NCBI GenBank assembly: GCA_028023455.1
Contig: JAQFVV010006246.1
Coordinates: 4,143,501 to 4,207,500 of the forward strand
Direction of reading: 5' to 3'
DNA length: 64,000 bases
From: Epiperipatus broadwayi
Taxonomy: Eukaryota; Onychophora; Udeonychophora; Euonychophora; Peripatidae
Made by a program: the position numbers and the translations under genes
Part shown: positions 48,311 through 58,739 of the stretch, one piece after another
Numbering within the stretch: the stretch's first letter is position 1
Layout of the letters: every line of letters starts with the position of its first letter
The notes under the pieces: generated by a model
Told to the model about the DNA's origin: nothing
What the model saw: only the letters and a program-made list of their open reading frames with translations
The model's database searches: none

Positions 48311-49737
48311 TGTTTGTGAATATTAAAACTCATAAAGATGGTTTTCCTTTAAGATTTATTTTTGATTTTACAGGTAGTGTTGTAGAGGGTATTTCTAGAT
48401 TCTTGAATAATTTTTTAAAACAATTTGTTGATTTTGGTCAGTACACAGTTTCTTCTTCTTTTGAGGCTTTTGATAAGATTAATAATTTTAAAATGGAAAG
48501 TAATTGGGTATTTGGAAGTTTAGATATTGAAAATATGTATCAGTCTGTTAATAGGTTAAGCAGTATTGATGTTCTTTTGTCTGTATTGATTAAGAAAAGT
48601 TCTTTATCAAAAAATAAAATTAAGGTAATTAAAGATTTGCTTTTGTTATTGGAAGATTCTATGTATTTTACTTATAAAGGTAATTTTTATAAGATTAAGG
48701 AAGGGTGGATAATAGGTTATATTATTTCTCCTTTAGTATGTTCAGTTTATATTAGTTTTATGGAAGAGGAAATTATTATTAAAAAGAATTGTTTATATGT
48801 AAAATTATTTGTCAGATATGTTGATGATTGTTTATTTGTAGTTGAGAATGATAAATTGAAGGAATTTGTAAATGAGTTTAATTGTTTTGATCCTTCTATA
48901 AAATTTGTGTTAGAAGGAGGGGGGTTAGATTTTGGTAAGTTAAAATTTTTAGATCTTTTGGTGATTAGAAATGTAGAAACTAATTGTTTATTGTGCAGTC
49001 ATTTAGTTAAAAGTAAAGAATTAAGATCTATAATTAAACCTGATAGCTATCAGTCTGTATCTCATAAAGTAGCTGCTTTAAGGAATTATTGTCATAGGAA
49101 TATTAAATTAAATAATTCTAGTGGGGTAGCTTTGTTTCAGAAATATCAATTTTATAAAGATTACTTGAGTGTTGGATACTCTGATAAATTTGTTAAAAGT
49201 ATTTTATTTAATAGTAATATTTGTAAGGATGTAAAGGTTAAAGAAAAATATGATTTTATTTCTTTGCCATTTAAATTGTCTTCTTATAAAATTGTGTGTA
49301 GAAATAGTAAATTGTTTGGAAATAAGAAAATTGCTTGGAAAAGGGGTGTTACATTGAATAATTTATTAAATAATACAAAAGAAGTTTTTGATAGAAAGAC
49401 TATTCCTGGTGTAGTATATTTTATTCCTTGTTTATTTTGTAAGAAGGTTTACATAGGTCAGAGTAGTTTGAGTTTAAATGAAAGAATAAAGGTTCATAAA
49501 AGTAGAGTTAAAAATAGATATCTTAGTTCTGCTTTGTATGTCCATGAAAAAGATACAGGCCACACTATTGATTTTGATGAAGCTAAGGTTGTCTTCTTTG
49601 AGAGAAATGAAATCAAAAGAAGAATTAAAGAGTCTTTATTATTGAAAATTTATTATTCTGAAGCAATTAACTTATTTAAGAGTTCTTTTAATATTAAGGG
49701 TGGATGGGAAGTGAATGGATTTGTGGGTAGTTTTTAA
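48310..49737 (+). CDS. Penelope-like RT with GIY-YIG endonuclease, open but 5'-truncated
   Basis: A 475-codon uninterrupted frame. RT: NIKTHKDGFPLRFIFDF (residues 4-20), a motif with LDIENMY near residue 75, and YVDD at 170-173 in FVRYVDDCLFV. Endonuclease: VVYFIPC (368-374), VYIGQSS (380-386), then NERIKVHKS and a C-terminal KRRIKESLL helix, together a GIY-YIG fold as in canonical endonuclease-positive PLEs. PLE proteins usually have several hundred more N-terminal residues, including the early RT fingers; these are missing because the copy is cut at the junction with its inverted partner. The annotated Met is simply the first in frame; the true start is absent. PLEs retrotranspose by target-primed reverse transcription. 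This copy lacks too much to be autonomous, though its catalytic residues are intact, indicating an active relative nearby in time. Confidence 0.9.
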   Translation: MFVNIKTHKDGFPLRFIFDFTGSVVEGISRFLNNFLKQFVDFGQYTVSSSFEAFDKINNFKMESNWVFGSLDIENMYQSVNRLSSIDVLLSVLIKKSSLSKNKIKVIKDLLLLLEDSMYFTYKGNFYKIKEGWIIGYIISPLVCSVYISFMEEEIIIKKNCLYVKLFVRYVDDCLFVVENDKLKEFVNEFNCFDPSIKFVLEGGGLDFGKLKFLDLLVIRNVETNCLLCSHLVKSKELRSIIKPDSYQSVSHKVAALRNYCHRNIKLNNSSGVALFQKYQFYKDYLSVGYSDKFVKSILFNSNICKDVKVKEKYDFISLPFKLSSYKIVCRNSKLFGNKKIAWKRGVTLNNLLNNTKEVFDRKTIPGVVYFIPCLFCKKVYIGQSSLSLNERIKVHKSRVKNRYLSSALYVHEKDTGHTIDFDEAKVVFFERNEIKRRIKESLLLKIYYSEAINLFKSSFNIKGGWEVNGFVGSF

Positions 49738-49803
49738 TAGTATATATAATGTGTGGTTTTTTTTTGTAGTTCTTTACACTTGAGAAGTCTGCTTGTAGCA
49801 GTG

Positions 49804-49818
49804 AAACCTTAGGTTGTG

Positions 49819-49862
<44 letters not shown>

Positions 49863-49872
49863 TTAGGTTGTG

Positions 49873-49910
<38 letters not shown>
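49804..49910. repeat. Duplicated PLE tail with (AT)n tract
   Basis: Two direct units of about 53 bp, each AAACCTTAGGTTGTGTTTTA followed by a long (AT)n run, at the 3' end of the right PLE copy. Confidence 0.85.
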
Positions 49911-49911
<1 letters not shown>

Positions 49912-50467
49912 TCCATTAATATATGTATATCTCTGAGTCACATCTAGAGACAATAATATTAAAATAATTAAAGAAATTTTTATTTAAAATTTATATTTAT
50001 AAATTTTATAGATGCTTCTCAGAAACACACATATAGTTTATATGCATATGACAAAAAAGAAACAGGATGAAACATGGGTTAAGTAGTAGAACAGTGAAAC
50101 TCGATCTCAGGCTAAGATTGACTGCTTCAGTAGTAACCAGAACAAAAATAAATGCTGGAAGGAGATAATTAAGAATAAGAAGGTAAAACTAATTGCTATT
50201 ACAAAAAAGATATATAATTATCAAGGAAAGTTAATAAACATGTTGAGACAAGCTAAAATAAAATGTGAAATGGGGATATAATCACAACTGCCACTGATGA
50301 TATCTATGGAAAATCATAGCAATGTTCTAGAAAGAAGTTGGTTTAATCCTTAGTTTATGCCATATTATACACCAACAAAATTGCAAGTAATGAAGAGACT
50401 ATCTAGAAATTTTTAAACTAGGTTTAGGACCATATCTAAAGTCTCCAGTAAAATTATGCATAAATAC
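49911..50467. other. AT-rich DNA, presumed intron
   Basis: No feature recognised. Confidence 0.35.
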
Positions 50468-50570
50468 AATCAAATCAATCTGATGCAAAGTCAGACAGAT
50501 CTTATTCACACTTAGGGAAAAAGTAACACAGAAATTACTATGCAACTGTTCCTCGCAGTCTTCTTCAGAT
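50468..50570 (-). CDS. Candidate internal exon of the same host gene
   Basis: Minus strand: acceptor AAATTTTTGTAG, then one base plus 34 codons to a possible donor GATT|GTATTT in phase 0, matching the entry phase of 46103-46281. The product includes SEEDCEEQLHSNFCVTFSLS and NKICLTLHQIDLI. The frame stays open about 21 codons more, so the 3' edge is uncertain and the donor is weak. Confidence 0.35.
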
Positions 50571-50617
50571 CTACAAAAATTTAAATATTATAATAGCACA
50601 ACCAAAACTTATATATA

Positions 50618-51549
50618 CACCTGGGTCTCGTTTTATGTGAATTATTTTAATGCGATTTTGAAGTTATGCGATTCATGTCTCTTCTTAATATTTTTCATAT
50701 TTCACTATATTTATTAGATATCAAGAAATTTAAATTATTAATAACTTATTATCACTTGAAATACTTTTTTTTCCAAAAATATAATGTTATATTAGCAGCT
50801 AACGTGAATATGGCCTAAAGCTGTACTTAGAACTTAGCTTCTATGTAAACACCTATTTATACTAATGAGTAAATAATAATAATAGATTTATACTTACATA
50901 TAAAAATATCCCAATAAATATTCAAAAAAATTAAACTTTTAAAATGTATATTTTGTTATATATAACAGAAATAAATAATCTTTTAGATTTTTAAAATAAA
51001 AATTGAAGATTTTTTAAACTGAAAATAATCTTTCTAATGATAATTTTTTGTTTTATGATCTCATTTTTTAAATATAGAAACAGAAAACCATTAACACAAC
51101 ACAAGACTGAAAATGGTGCTAGTTGTACATCACATCACAAATAAAAATAAAGTGGCTAACAGGTTTCTCTGGGCATAATTGTCGAGAGATTCTTGACTTC
51201 GTTTAAGGAAATGCTACAATACATCACATCAAATCTGATTTCTTTCCAGCAGTAATGATTAAAATATGTATGAAAAATGTAAAATTAAATACTATATAGT
51301 TAATAAAAAAAGTAAAAAAAGTTTGTCTTGTATTAATGTTTTTCAAATATTTGAAATTTTTTATTAGTCATACTTTATTTTTTAATGCAAATTTTAAAGT
51401 AATTTTTGTTTGTTGCTTTGCTTTTATGCAAATTCTGAAAATTACAGACCCTATCCCCCATTTTTCAAGGTAAGTTGTCTATTTTTGTGCGATTTTTTTT
51501 AATGCCGGGTTTTCTGTGGAACCTATCTACCGCATAAAACGAGACCAGG
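50618..51549. mobile_element. Pogo/Tigger-like non-autonomous DNA transposon
   Basis: Ends are inverted: CCTGGGTCTCGTTTTATG at the left and CATAAAACGAGACCAGG at the right, flanked by TA-rich sequence. Subterminal ATGCGATTTT and TTGTGCGATTTTTTTTAATG, GGAACC and ACCGCATAAAACGAG recall pogo/Tigger termini. No transposase seen. A LINE-tail copy lies inside. Confidence 0.6.
51152..51235 (+). repeat. 5'-truncated copy of the LINE 3' tail
   Basis: Shares GGCTAACAGGTTTCTCTGGG, CATAATTGTCGAGAGATTC (slightly diverged) and CATCACATCA with 30533-30613, so it is a short dead copy of that LINE or of a SINE that borrows its tail. Confidence 0.7.
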
Positions 51550-51829
51550 TATATATCAATAAATTAACAATCGATTTATACATATAATAACACACTTAAA
51601 CACTACACATCATTGACTGTGAGGAACAGTCAAAACTGTAATAATAATAAATATTTTTTGCTTAAAAGGTGTAAGAAAATTGTAATTATTTTAAAAAGAT
51701 ATATTGTTGTATATGAAGAAGCAAAATTAAGGAAGAGGAAGAAGTATTTATAGAATTATATAAGAATATAAAGAAATTTTTAGTTATAAGTAATGCTTAT
51801 ACATAATAGTTAAGGGTATATATAATAAA
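51550..51829. other. AT-rich DNA, no gene seen
   Basis: Nothing recognised. Confidence 0.35.
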
Positions 51830-52190
51830 TAAAACAGGCTCAGTATCATCAATAATGCACTTGCAATGTGCATTCACTACATTTGACATACCAGAGACTA
51901 TTGTCTTGACCAATGAAACAGTATTTACCTCAAATCAGTTTAAAAGATTTTGTAAATAAATGCAATAGAGCATGTAATGACCCCACTGTACTCAGAACAT
52001 AATGAGTTGGCTGAAATAAATATTCAAGAGATAAAGAAGATATTAGTAAAAGAAGAAGTAAATGGCTGGCAAGCCAAGTTAACTAGAGTACTGTTCCATC
52101 AACATGTAACCCCATTAATATCAATTGGAAAATATCCAAGTGAATTAATGCTTGAATGAAAGTTGTGAAACCATTTATTGAATATAGTAA
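51830..52190 (+). pseudogene. Gypsy-type integrase fragment
   Basis: Plus-strand text FDIPETIVLTNETVFTSNQF and KRFCK, then in the next frame (51977-52159) AIEHVMTPLYSEHNELAE, with EINIQEIKKILVKE and ISIGKYPSELMLE. This is the second half of a Ty3/gypsy integrase core: the D of (D)NGxxF reads Asn/Glu here, the N-G-x-A-E-x block is shifted to HNELAE, and the P-(S/A)-E-L-x segment follows. One frameshift. Inactive. Confidence 0.75.
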
Positions 52191-52564
52191 ATCTACAGGT
52201 AACAATCAAGGAAAAGGAAATAAACATCAAGGTATAAAGTAGTGACAAAGTTTTAGGCCAAATTTGTCCTGTAAATAAATAGATATCAGAGGTTCAGAAC
52301 ATAACAAACAACTAAGTCTTGTGTAGGTATATATATAGGGATATGTGATGCACGTGTTCTCTCTAAACATAACTTGTTGAGGATGCTTTTTTAAAAATTG
52401 ATTAAACAAATTATAGTAGAAATGCAATAACGAATATATATATATCGTATCATCTGCCTTTTAAAGTTTTTTTTTACGTAATATAACTCATTGGAAGTTT
52501 CAGTTACTTCCTATTCAGTTATGTACAAATGGATATGTTTATTACAATTTGACTTTAATTTTTA

Positions 52565-52733
52565 AGCCAATAAACATCACATGACCACCATTGGTTTTTG
52601 CCTGTTTTTTTTTTCCTTTTCTTTTTCCATGTGTCATAGCATCGGCCGGGACGCGAACCCACAACCGTCTGCAAGCAAGACAGCTGCGATACCTCTCGGC
52701 TAACAACGCAAGACTGGTTTTTTGCCTGTTTTA
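52565..52733. mobile_element. R1 element, copy 4, with nested SINE
   Basis: Flanked by perfect 13-bp duplications actttaattttta (52552-52564 and 52734-52746). Only the tail (GCCAATAAACATCACATGAC) and the terminal TTTTTGCCTGTTTT of R1 remain; most of the hairpin is gone. A SINE is inserted inside the terminal block. Confidence 0.8.
52609..52715 (-). mobile_element. tRNA-derived SINE nested in R1
   Basis: Minus strand: GTTAGCCGAGAGGTATCGC (A-box region), GTGGGTTCGCGTCCCGGCC (B box), the shared tail ATGCTATGACAC, then an A-rich run. Target duplication of about 16-17 bp, GGTTTTTTGCCTGTTTT, at 52593-52608 and 52716-52732. Confidence 0.85.
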
Positions 52734-52746
52734 ACTTTAATTTTTA

Positions 52747-53526
52747 TTAATATTTACAAGATTACTCATTTAGGTTTTTAAAATAATTTGTTCACTTTTT
52801 TAAATAATCGTGTGAATTAAATTTAATGCGAGAATGTTTGATTATTCTCGGAAATATTTTATCTTTTTGAATTTCTATTTGTATTCCTAGTAAACGGATT
52901 TAAAAGTTATGACATCGTGTTTTTAAGATAGATATACTATTTGTAATAGGAGAGGGAGATCAAGATAAGTTCTTTCTCTCCCGCTTTAACATTAGCATGA
53001 AAGATGAAATTTTTACTAGAAAGCAATTTTAGTTTTAAATTACTCATTTGATTTTATATATATGTACTTCATTGACTAAATAAATATGAGTTCAAAAATT
53101 AAAATATTGTAAATTTATTTGTGTGGGTTGAGTCTGTGTTAAGGACTTGCTTAAAAATAAAAAGATTTAACTATCATTTTGAAAAATCAATAGTTGGTCA
53201 AAGTCCATAAGAATAAATTTTAGAATTAATTAGGGATTTTAATATCACTTGCTTTTCACTTAAGATATGACAACTCTAGTTTTTCCACAATTAGTCTTTT
53301 ATAAGAAATTGTAGTTCGTCACTTTTTAATGATTGGATGATGGTAATCCAATAAGAATACTGAGGAATTGCTTAATGAAAAAACGTGTTTGGTAAGAAAA
53401 TCTTATATAAGTAACACAGTTGTAGTTAAAAGCAAATCTTTTCTTTGACATTAAAATAAATACACAGATTATTTAATTGAGACATGAATTTAAGCCTTAA
53501 GTTAATAAAATCACTAGAACAACTAG
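52747..53526. other. AT-rich DNA, no gene seen
   Basis: Nothing recognised. Confidence 0.4.
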
Positions 53527-53592
53527 TTTTGCTTTGCTTTTTTTATAAACAATTATGTGCTAGTATTGGAGATGTGATCATGTGATGCTTGC
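53527..53592. repeat. R1 fragment
   Basis: GTTTTGCTTTGC, AACAATTATGTGCTAGT and GTGATCATGTGATG match the right end and tail of R1 copy 1. No duplication found. Confidence 0.6.
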
Positions 53593-54983
53593 TGATATGT
53601 TATTTCCTCCATAAATCTGGCAAAAGATAATCATTAAACAAATTCATTAATTTTGTTACACTGATATAGCATGGATGAGTCTGCTACTGAAAAGAACATA
53701 TGCTTCCAGATATTATGTAGGTATCCCTGACAAAAATGTGTATACTATAGTAATTAATATAGCACTAACAATTATGCAATCACTTATTCAATAAATTTTT
53801 CAAATATTAATTAAGAAGTAATGCACTGATATTACTAGTGCTTGCAAAATTAAATATTCCAGTAATATCTAAAATATATCAAGTCAAGATTCACTTACTC
53901 AGTATTCAAAAAAGAATTTTTTCAAATAACAGAAGAGTTGTGGTAAAATAATAATAATAATTGTATATGAAATTTCAAACTGTTTTTTTAGATCCAATCC
54001 TAAAGCCAGTTAGATTTTATTTTTTTAAGCATTATCGGAGTCTTATCATCAGATTCAGGTCAATCCATGTTGTGCTCAACTACTTCATAAATAAAATTTA
54101 ATAGCCACTGATTTTTGTAAATAAAAAACCATGAACTAGGTAAATAATGATATCACAACTATATAATTAGCACATGACCACCACTTCTTCATCATGTTTT
54201 TTTTTTTTTTAATTTATATGTTAAATAAATAAATATACAGAATGATTTAACTAAATAAAGTATAATTTAAATTAATTTAATTGTAAATTGGATTAATTAA
54301 TAATATTGTTTTATTGTCTCTAAGACAGAAAATGGAAAAACTTATAGCAAACAAGTTCTATTATTTGAAAACTTTAACACCAGTATTGCATTCTTCTAAA
54401 ATAAAAAGTTAACATGCTAAGATATTAACAAATATTGTATCCAGTGCTTAAACTATATTACTAAAGCAATATTCCAGAAATGTTTAATTAGTAATTTTTG
54501 AGGTAATTAAGCAGATTAGTAAAATATTTGTTTATATTTTATCTCCCTCGCCCCTTTCAAGATATGAATGATATATATTTGTAAGAGTTGGATTTTATAA
54601 AATTATTAAATTATAACTTGAATTGGTACTTATTTAGATATGGATTTATTATTATTTTTATACAGCATAACTATTAACAGAATATTATAAAGGAATCCAG
54701 AAATTCCCAATAGTAGATTTGACAGTCATTAACTATGTGTTTTGTGGTATGTGTTTGAATCACATCAATATGTTTAATGGCAAATAAATTTTATTTATAA
54801 ATCATATGAGTACAATATCCATGTATTAGTCTGAATCTGTTGATTAAGTCCAATAATATCTAGAAAGATCAAATCCAGCTGATTTTACTTTTGGATCTGG
54901 AAAAATACATTTGTTTAAGTCCTTATAAAAAATCTACTTTTTATGCCATAATTATTTAGGGTACATTCTCGAGTTAACATTTT
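53593..54983. other. AT-rich DNA, no gene seen
   Basis: A weak match to the R1 tail (GCACATGACCACCACTTCTT) followed by a T-run occurs at about 54170-54215. Otherwise nothing recognised. Confidence 0.4.
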
Positions 54984-55740
54984 AAAACAGGCAAAATTCA
55001 CTATACGTATTGCCACTCAGTGCAAACGAGAGTAATCAATGGATGCTAGAAGGCTTGTGCATAAAATCCCCATATAGTGCCTACTCATCCAATATCCCCA
55101 GACTAGTCTTTCTGGCTTGTGGCCTTCATCAATGAGGAGCTTTGGATCTGAGAGCACTGCACCTAGATCTTAGCCTCCAGCAGCCACCTTTTATCTCTGC
55201 TTAACCACAAAACTATGAGTCTTAAACTGAAAACACTTTAATATTTTCAATCCAAGCTCAATAGCTTATATAGTCATATAGATCTGAACTCAGCTCAGTA
55301 CCCATATATTTTGGTGTCTTTGGTTTGTTTAATAACCATAGTCACCACTATCCTATTAGGCAGGATTGTAAGCCAATAAACATCACATAATCACCATTTC
55401 TTATGCTTGCTCATAACTGTTATTAAAACAGGCAAGTTTAAGACTCATAGTTTTGTAGTTAAGCAGAGATAAAAGATGACTGCTGGAGGGTTGCATTAGA
55501 TCCTAAGATCTAGGTGCAGTGCTCTCAGATCCAAAGCTCCTCACTGACAAAGGCCACAAACTAGAACCTAGTCTGGGGATATTGGATGGGTAGGCACTAG
55601 ATGGCGATTTTATGCACAAACCTTCTGGCATCCATTGATTACTTTAACTTGCAGTGTGTGGCAATATGTATAGTGAGTTTTGCCTGTTTTAATAACTGTC
55701 ATGAGTAAGCATAAGAAATGGTGATCATGTGATGTTTATT
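54984..55740. mobile_element. R1 element, copy 5, long form
   Basis: 757 bp flanked by perfect 13-bp duplications gagttaacatttt (54971-54983 and 55741-55753). Arms of about 250 bp (54984-55240 and 55436-55692) share CTAGATCTTAGCCTCCAGC-type and CTCAGATCCAAAGCTCCTCA blocks. The tail lies at the right edge. A second, inverted tail copy at about 55371-55433 lies in the loop, so this is the longest and most complete R1 form here. No ORF. Confidence 0.85.
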
Positions 55741-55753
55741 GAGTTAACATTTT

Positions 55754-56160
55754 GAAAAAGGAATTTAGTGACACCCTTTCCATGCTAACTTGCAAATAGC
55801 ATTATTATGCAAAACTAATATCTGACATGAAATCAGACCTTATTTTGGTGAACTGAATAAAAATAGAAGAATCACAAAACTTGACATTTGTTGAATCAAT
55901 ATTTCTAAAAATTACAATTGATGCTCCATCTACTAAATTGTAAATATACATATAATATTTAATGAAATATAATAATTTCTATTATATTATTGCAATCAAT
56001 TTCACTTAACATTAAATCAACATTGCTTTTTTATGACCCTAAAAATATTGTTTCTCAAAATGGCTTCTCATCTGATTGTTTTCCAGATTGTGCAAAAGTA
56101 CATTCATTAATGTGATGCAGTATATTCATCTCATCACACAACATTTTCTTGTTCTTCTTT
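55754..56160. other. AT-rich DNA, no gene seen
   Basis: Nothing recognised. Confidence 0.4.
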
Positions 56161-56589
56161 CATTCAAATATCAGCCTTTCAAGCTAATTGAGCACGCGCC
56201 TTTTGAGAGTGTTAAATAAATGAATACTTTCCTCTTCAATCCAAGATATAGTATTTATGCAGGAATAAAAAGGATCCTCTTATTCCCATGACTCAAACTC
56301 TTTTATATGAGCAAATCTGAAGAACTGTTGAGGAGAGCGTAAGCAATTTCACCGACGTCATTCAGTCAAAAAACATCGTAAATAGTAATTTAAAATGGGA
56401 ACTCTACTCACGCTCTCCTCAACAGTTCTTCAGATTTGCTCATATAAAAGAATTTGAGTTGTGGGAATAAGAGGATCCTTTTTATTCCTGCATAAATACT
56501 ATATCTTGGATTGAAGAGGAAAGTATTCATTTATTTAACACTCTCAAAAGGCGCGTGCTCAATTAGCTTGAAAGGCTGATATTTGAATG
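56161..56589. mobile_element. Young foldback element with 180-bp arms
   Basis: Arms 56161-56340 and 56410-56589 are equal in length and nearly identical in inverse orientation, with a 69-bp spacer. Outer ends are CATTCAAATATCAGCC and its mirror. The arms include the GC-rich AGCACGCGCCTTTTGAGAGT. No coding frame and no clear target duplication. Confidence 0.9.
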
Positions 56590-56899
56590 TAATATAATTG
56601 TAAACACGGTGCTAGATCAAATAATTGCTTATGTTCTTCTTTCACAAATGTTATATATATTAAAATTAGGTCATGTCACATCTGATATTTTTTTATCATT
56701 TTATTTTTCTTTCACAAATCTTCTAAAGTATTATATATAATGAGTAAGAGTGTTTCATAATAGAAAATTTTAACATGGTTATTTGCAACCAAGTCTAATA
56801 AAGTATAATTGAAAAGCATAAATTTATTTCATCTTTCTTTTCAATGTCTATATGTTGCAACTATAGTATGTTAAGAAAGCATTGTAGCTTGAACAATTT
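56590..56899. other. AT-rich DNA, no gene seen
   Basis: Nothing recognised. Confidence 0.35.
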
Positions 56900-57480
56900 T
56901 GATATTTGTTTTTAAAATTATGTTTCTATTTCTAAAAGTTTTTTTTCTAAATTTTATATCAGAATGTTTCCTATTACACTAAATCTGTTAACTAAATTGA
57001 ATCTTATTGTTTTCAAAGAATCTGAGTGAGCTGTTGATCATGATGTCACAATCCTTGACTTCTTCACACATATATAATACTGTCAATTTATATTGTTCTT
57101 TAACTTTACTCATAGCTAAGTTGTTTATATTTTATTTATCAATTATGATTTCATACAAAAAAAAATATGTCAAGTGAAAATATGTTGTCCAGTCTAATTG
57201 CTTTGTGAATATAAACCTATATTATTCACCATAGATTTTTTTAACTGTAGTTTCTAGTTCCATGTAGAGTTTTTTTTTAAAGAACAATGAAATGTTTTGG
57301 TATGGCAACTGTCTTAAGAACATTTCATCCTTTAGCATGAATAATTGAGTCAAGGCATTATTATAATCAATAAAGTACACTTAGACTTTTTATAGTTTTC
57401 TCTATGTCATTCAATTCTCAAAGCACTTGATTCTCACCATTAGAAATCAAATGCCTATAACACATGATCACAGCGTTGTT
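56900..57480 (-). pseudogene. LINE reverse transcriptase fragment
   Basis: Minus strand around 57380 reads VYFIDYNNALTQLFM, then MFLRQLPYQNISLF, then KLYMELETTVKKIYGE. This resembles RT motif A (F-I-D-Y-x-K-A-F-D) and the following I-P-x-x-L-I...L-Y...A-T-V block of LINE RTs. The catalytic region is degenerate, with frameshifts. A different LINE from the one at 27-30 kb. Confidence 0.5.
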
Positions 57481-58739
57481 TTTTTAATAAGCAGAAGAAA
57501 AATATAAAATGCTAGAAAGCTTCAATTCCTGGAAAGAAGATTTTTAAAAACTCTTTCAGAATAGTGATCTCCAAAGATTGAAAAGTTTTCCAGAAAGTGA
57601 TATAAATAAGATAACATTACAATAAATTCTCAACTTAATGAAGAACACTTATAGCTTAGATGTAATTAAATAGTCATATTTTAAGCAAGTGTAGAATAAT
57701 TAATCATATTCATTCTAATTGTGTTATTACCAGCTAAACATTCACATATCCTAACATGTAATGTAGCAAAGTTGTTATGTATTATAGTTTCTCATAATAT
57801 ATATTTCCACAAAAGATACATTTTTTCCCCAAACATGTTTCTGTTTCAATGTCTTTTCATATGTTATGTTATAATTTTTTGTCATTTCAAGAATGCTTTT
57901 TAAATTTATTTATTTTTAGTTCTTGTTTTTTTCTTGCAATTACTACCATATCTTCTAAGATCTATTTGGTTTCATCTTTTTTTTTTTACTCAGATTACTT
58001 TCTAATTCTTAAATTCCATTTATATCTCACTTGGTTCACGATCATTTATATCTACAATCTTATATTAATTTTTATGTTCTTAAAGCAACAGGTATATTCT
58101 TATGGCTATGCTTATAGTTCATTTTTGGTCATATTTCAAATATTATAAAGGAGCAATTCATATTCTACTCTACAATATGCTAGTCATTAATGTAATCAGG
58201 TTTTGTGTGTGTTTGAGAGAGATGTATTTTTTTTTTGTTATGCAATGGAAATCTTTTTAATTCAGTTATAATACAATTTAACCTAAAGTACTTCTTTTAA
58301 GATTACATTAGCCATTGAAACATAATTTTGTCACCAACTTTTTTAATAATTCTTTAATGAAAATTTGTTAGCAAAGATTTTTTGTCACTTAATATTTTCT
58401 GCTATAATCTGCCTGTAGTCAAATATACCAATAATATGACATAAATATTCAGTCTCATGTCCATTTTAACATATTTTGCAATCTTATTTTACTTGAATCA
58501 ATTTTTCTTGTGTTGTTATTAAAGCAATTTTATTTATATTTTTAGTTTGACTTTCCTGAAATGTGGCTTTATATATATATATATTGAAGTCTAAAATATT
58601 TATTTTTCTAATTGTTTTCTTATGACTTTTTATATTATCTCCATTTGAAAACTATTGTGACCCTTTATTTTCTTTGTTACTTTGAATGCCACACTAATTT
58701 ATTCATTTCTTTTAAAAAAAAATTTAAGAGTTTAGTTTT
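57481..58739. other. T-rich strand-biased DNA
   Basis: A long plus-strand T-rich stretch gives hydrophobic frames (57721-58148) that look like composition, not genes. It may be the A-rich 5' part of the LINE on the minus strand. Confidence 0.35.

Larger units (their letters stand above)
46921..49829. mobile_element. Head-to-head pair of near-identical Penelope-like elements
   Basis: Two ~1.38-kb arms (46921-48310 minus, 48447-49829 plus) are inverted copies. The 136-bp middle (48311-48446) belongs only to the right copy. Mirror coordinates differ by 7 bp from inner to outer end, exactly explained by an 8-bp insertion and a one-G loss in the left arm. Very few substitutions were seen, so the structure is young. 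Both arms end in AACACAACCTAAGG and its mirror. Head-to-head partial copies are a known product of PLE insertion. Confidence 0.85.

Noticed and set aside
57721-58148. Plus-strand frames of 60 and 99 codons, hydrophobic
   Set aside because: They follow from a T-rich strand; no motif, splice or start support.
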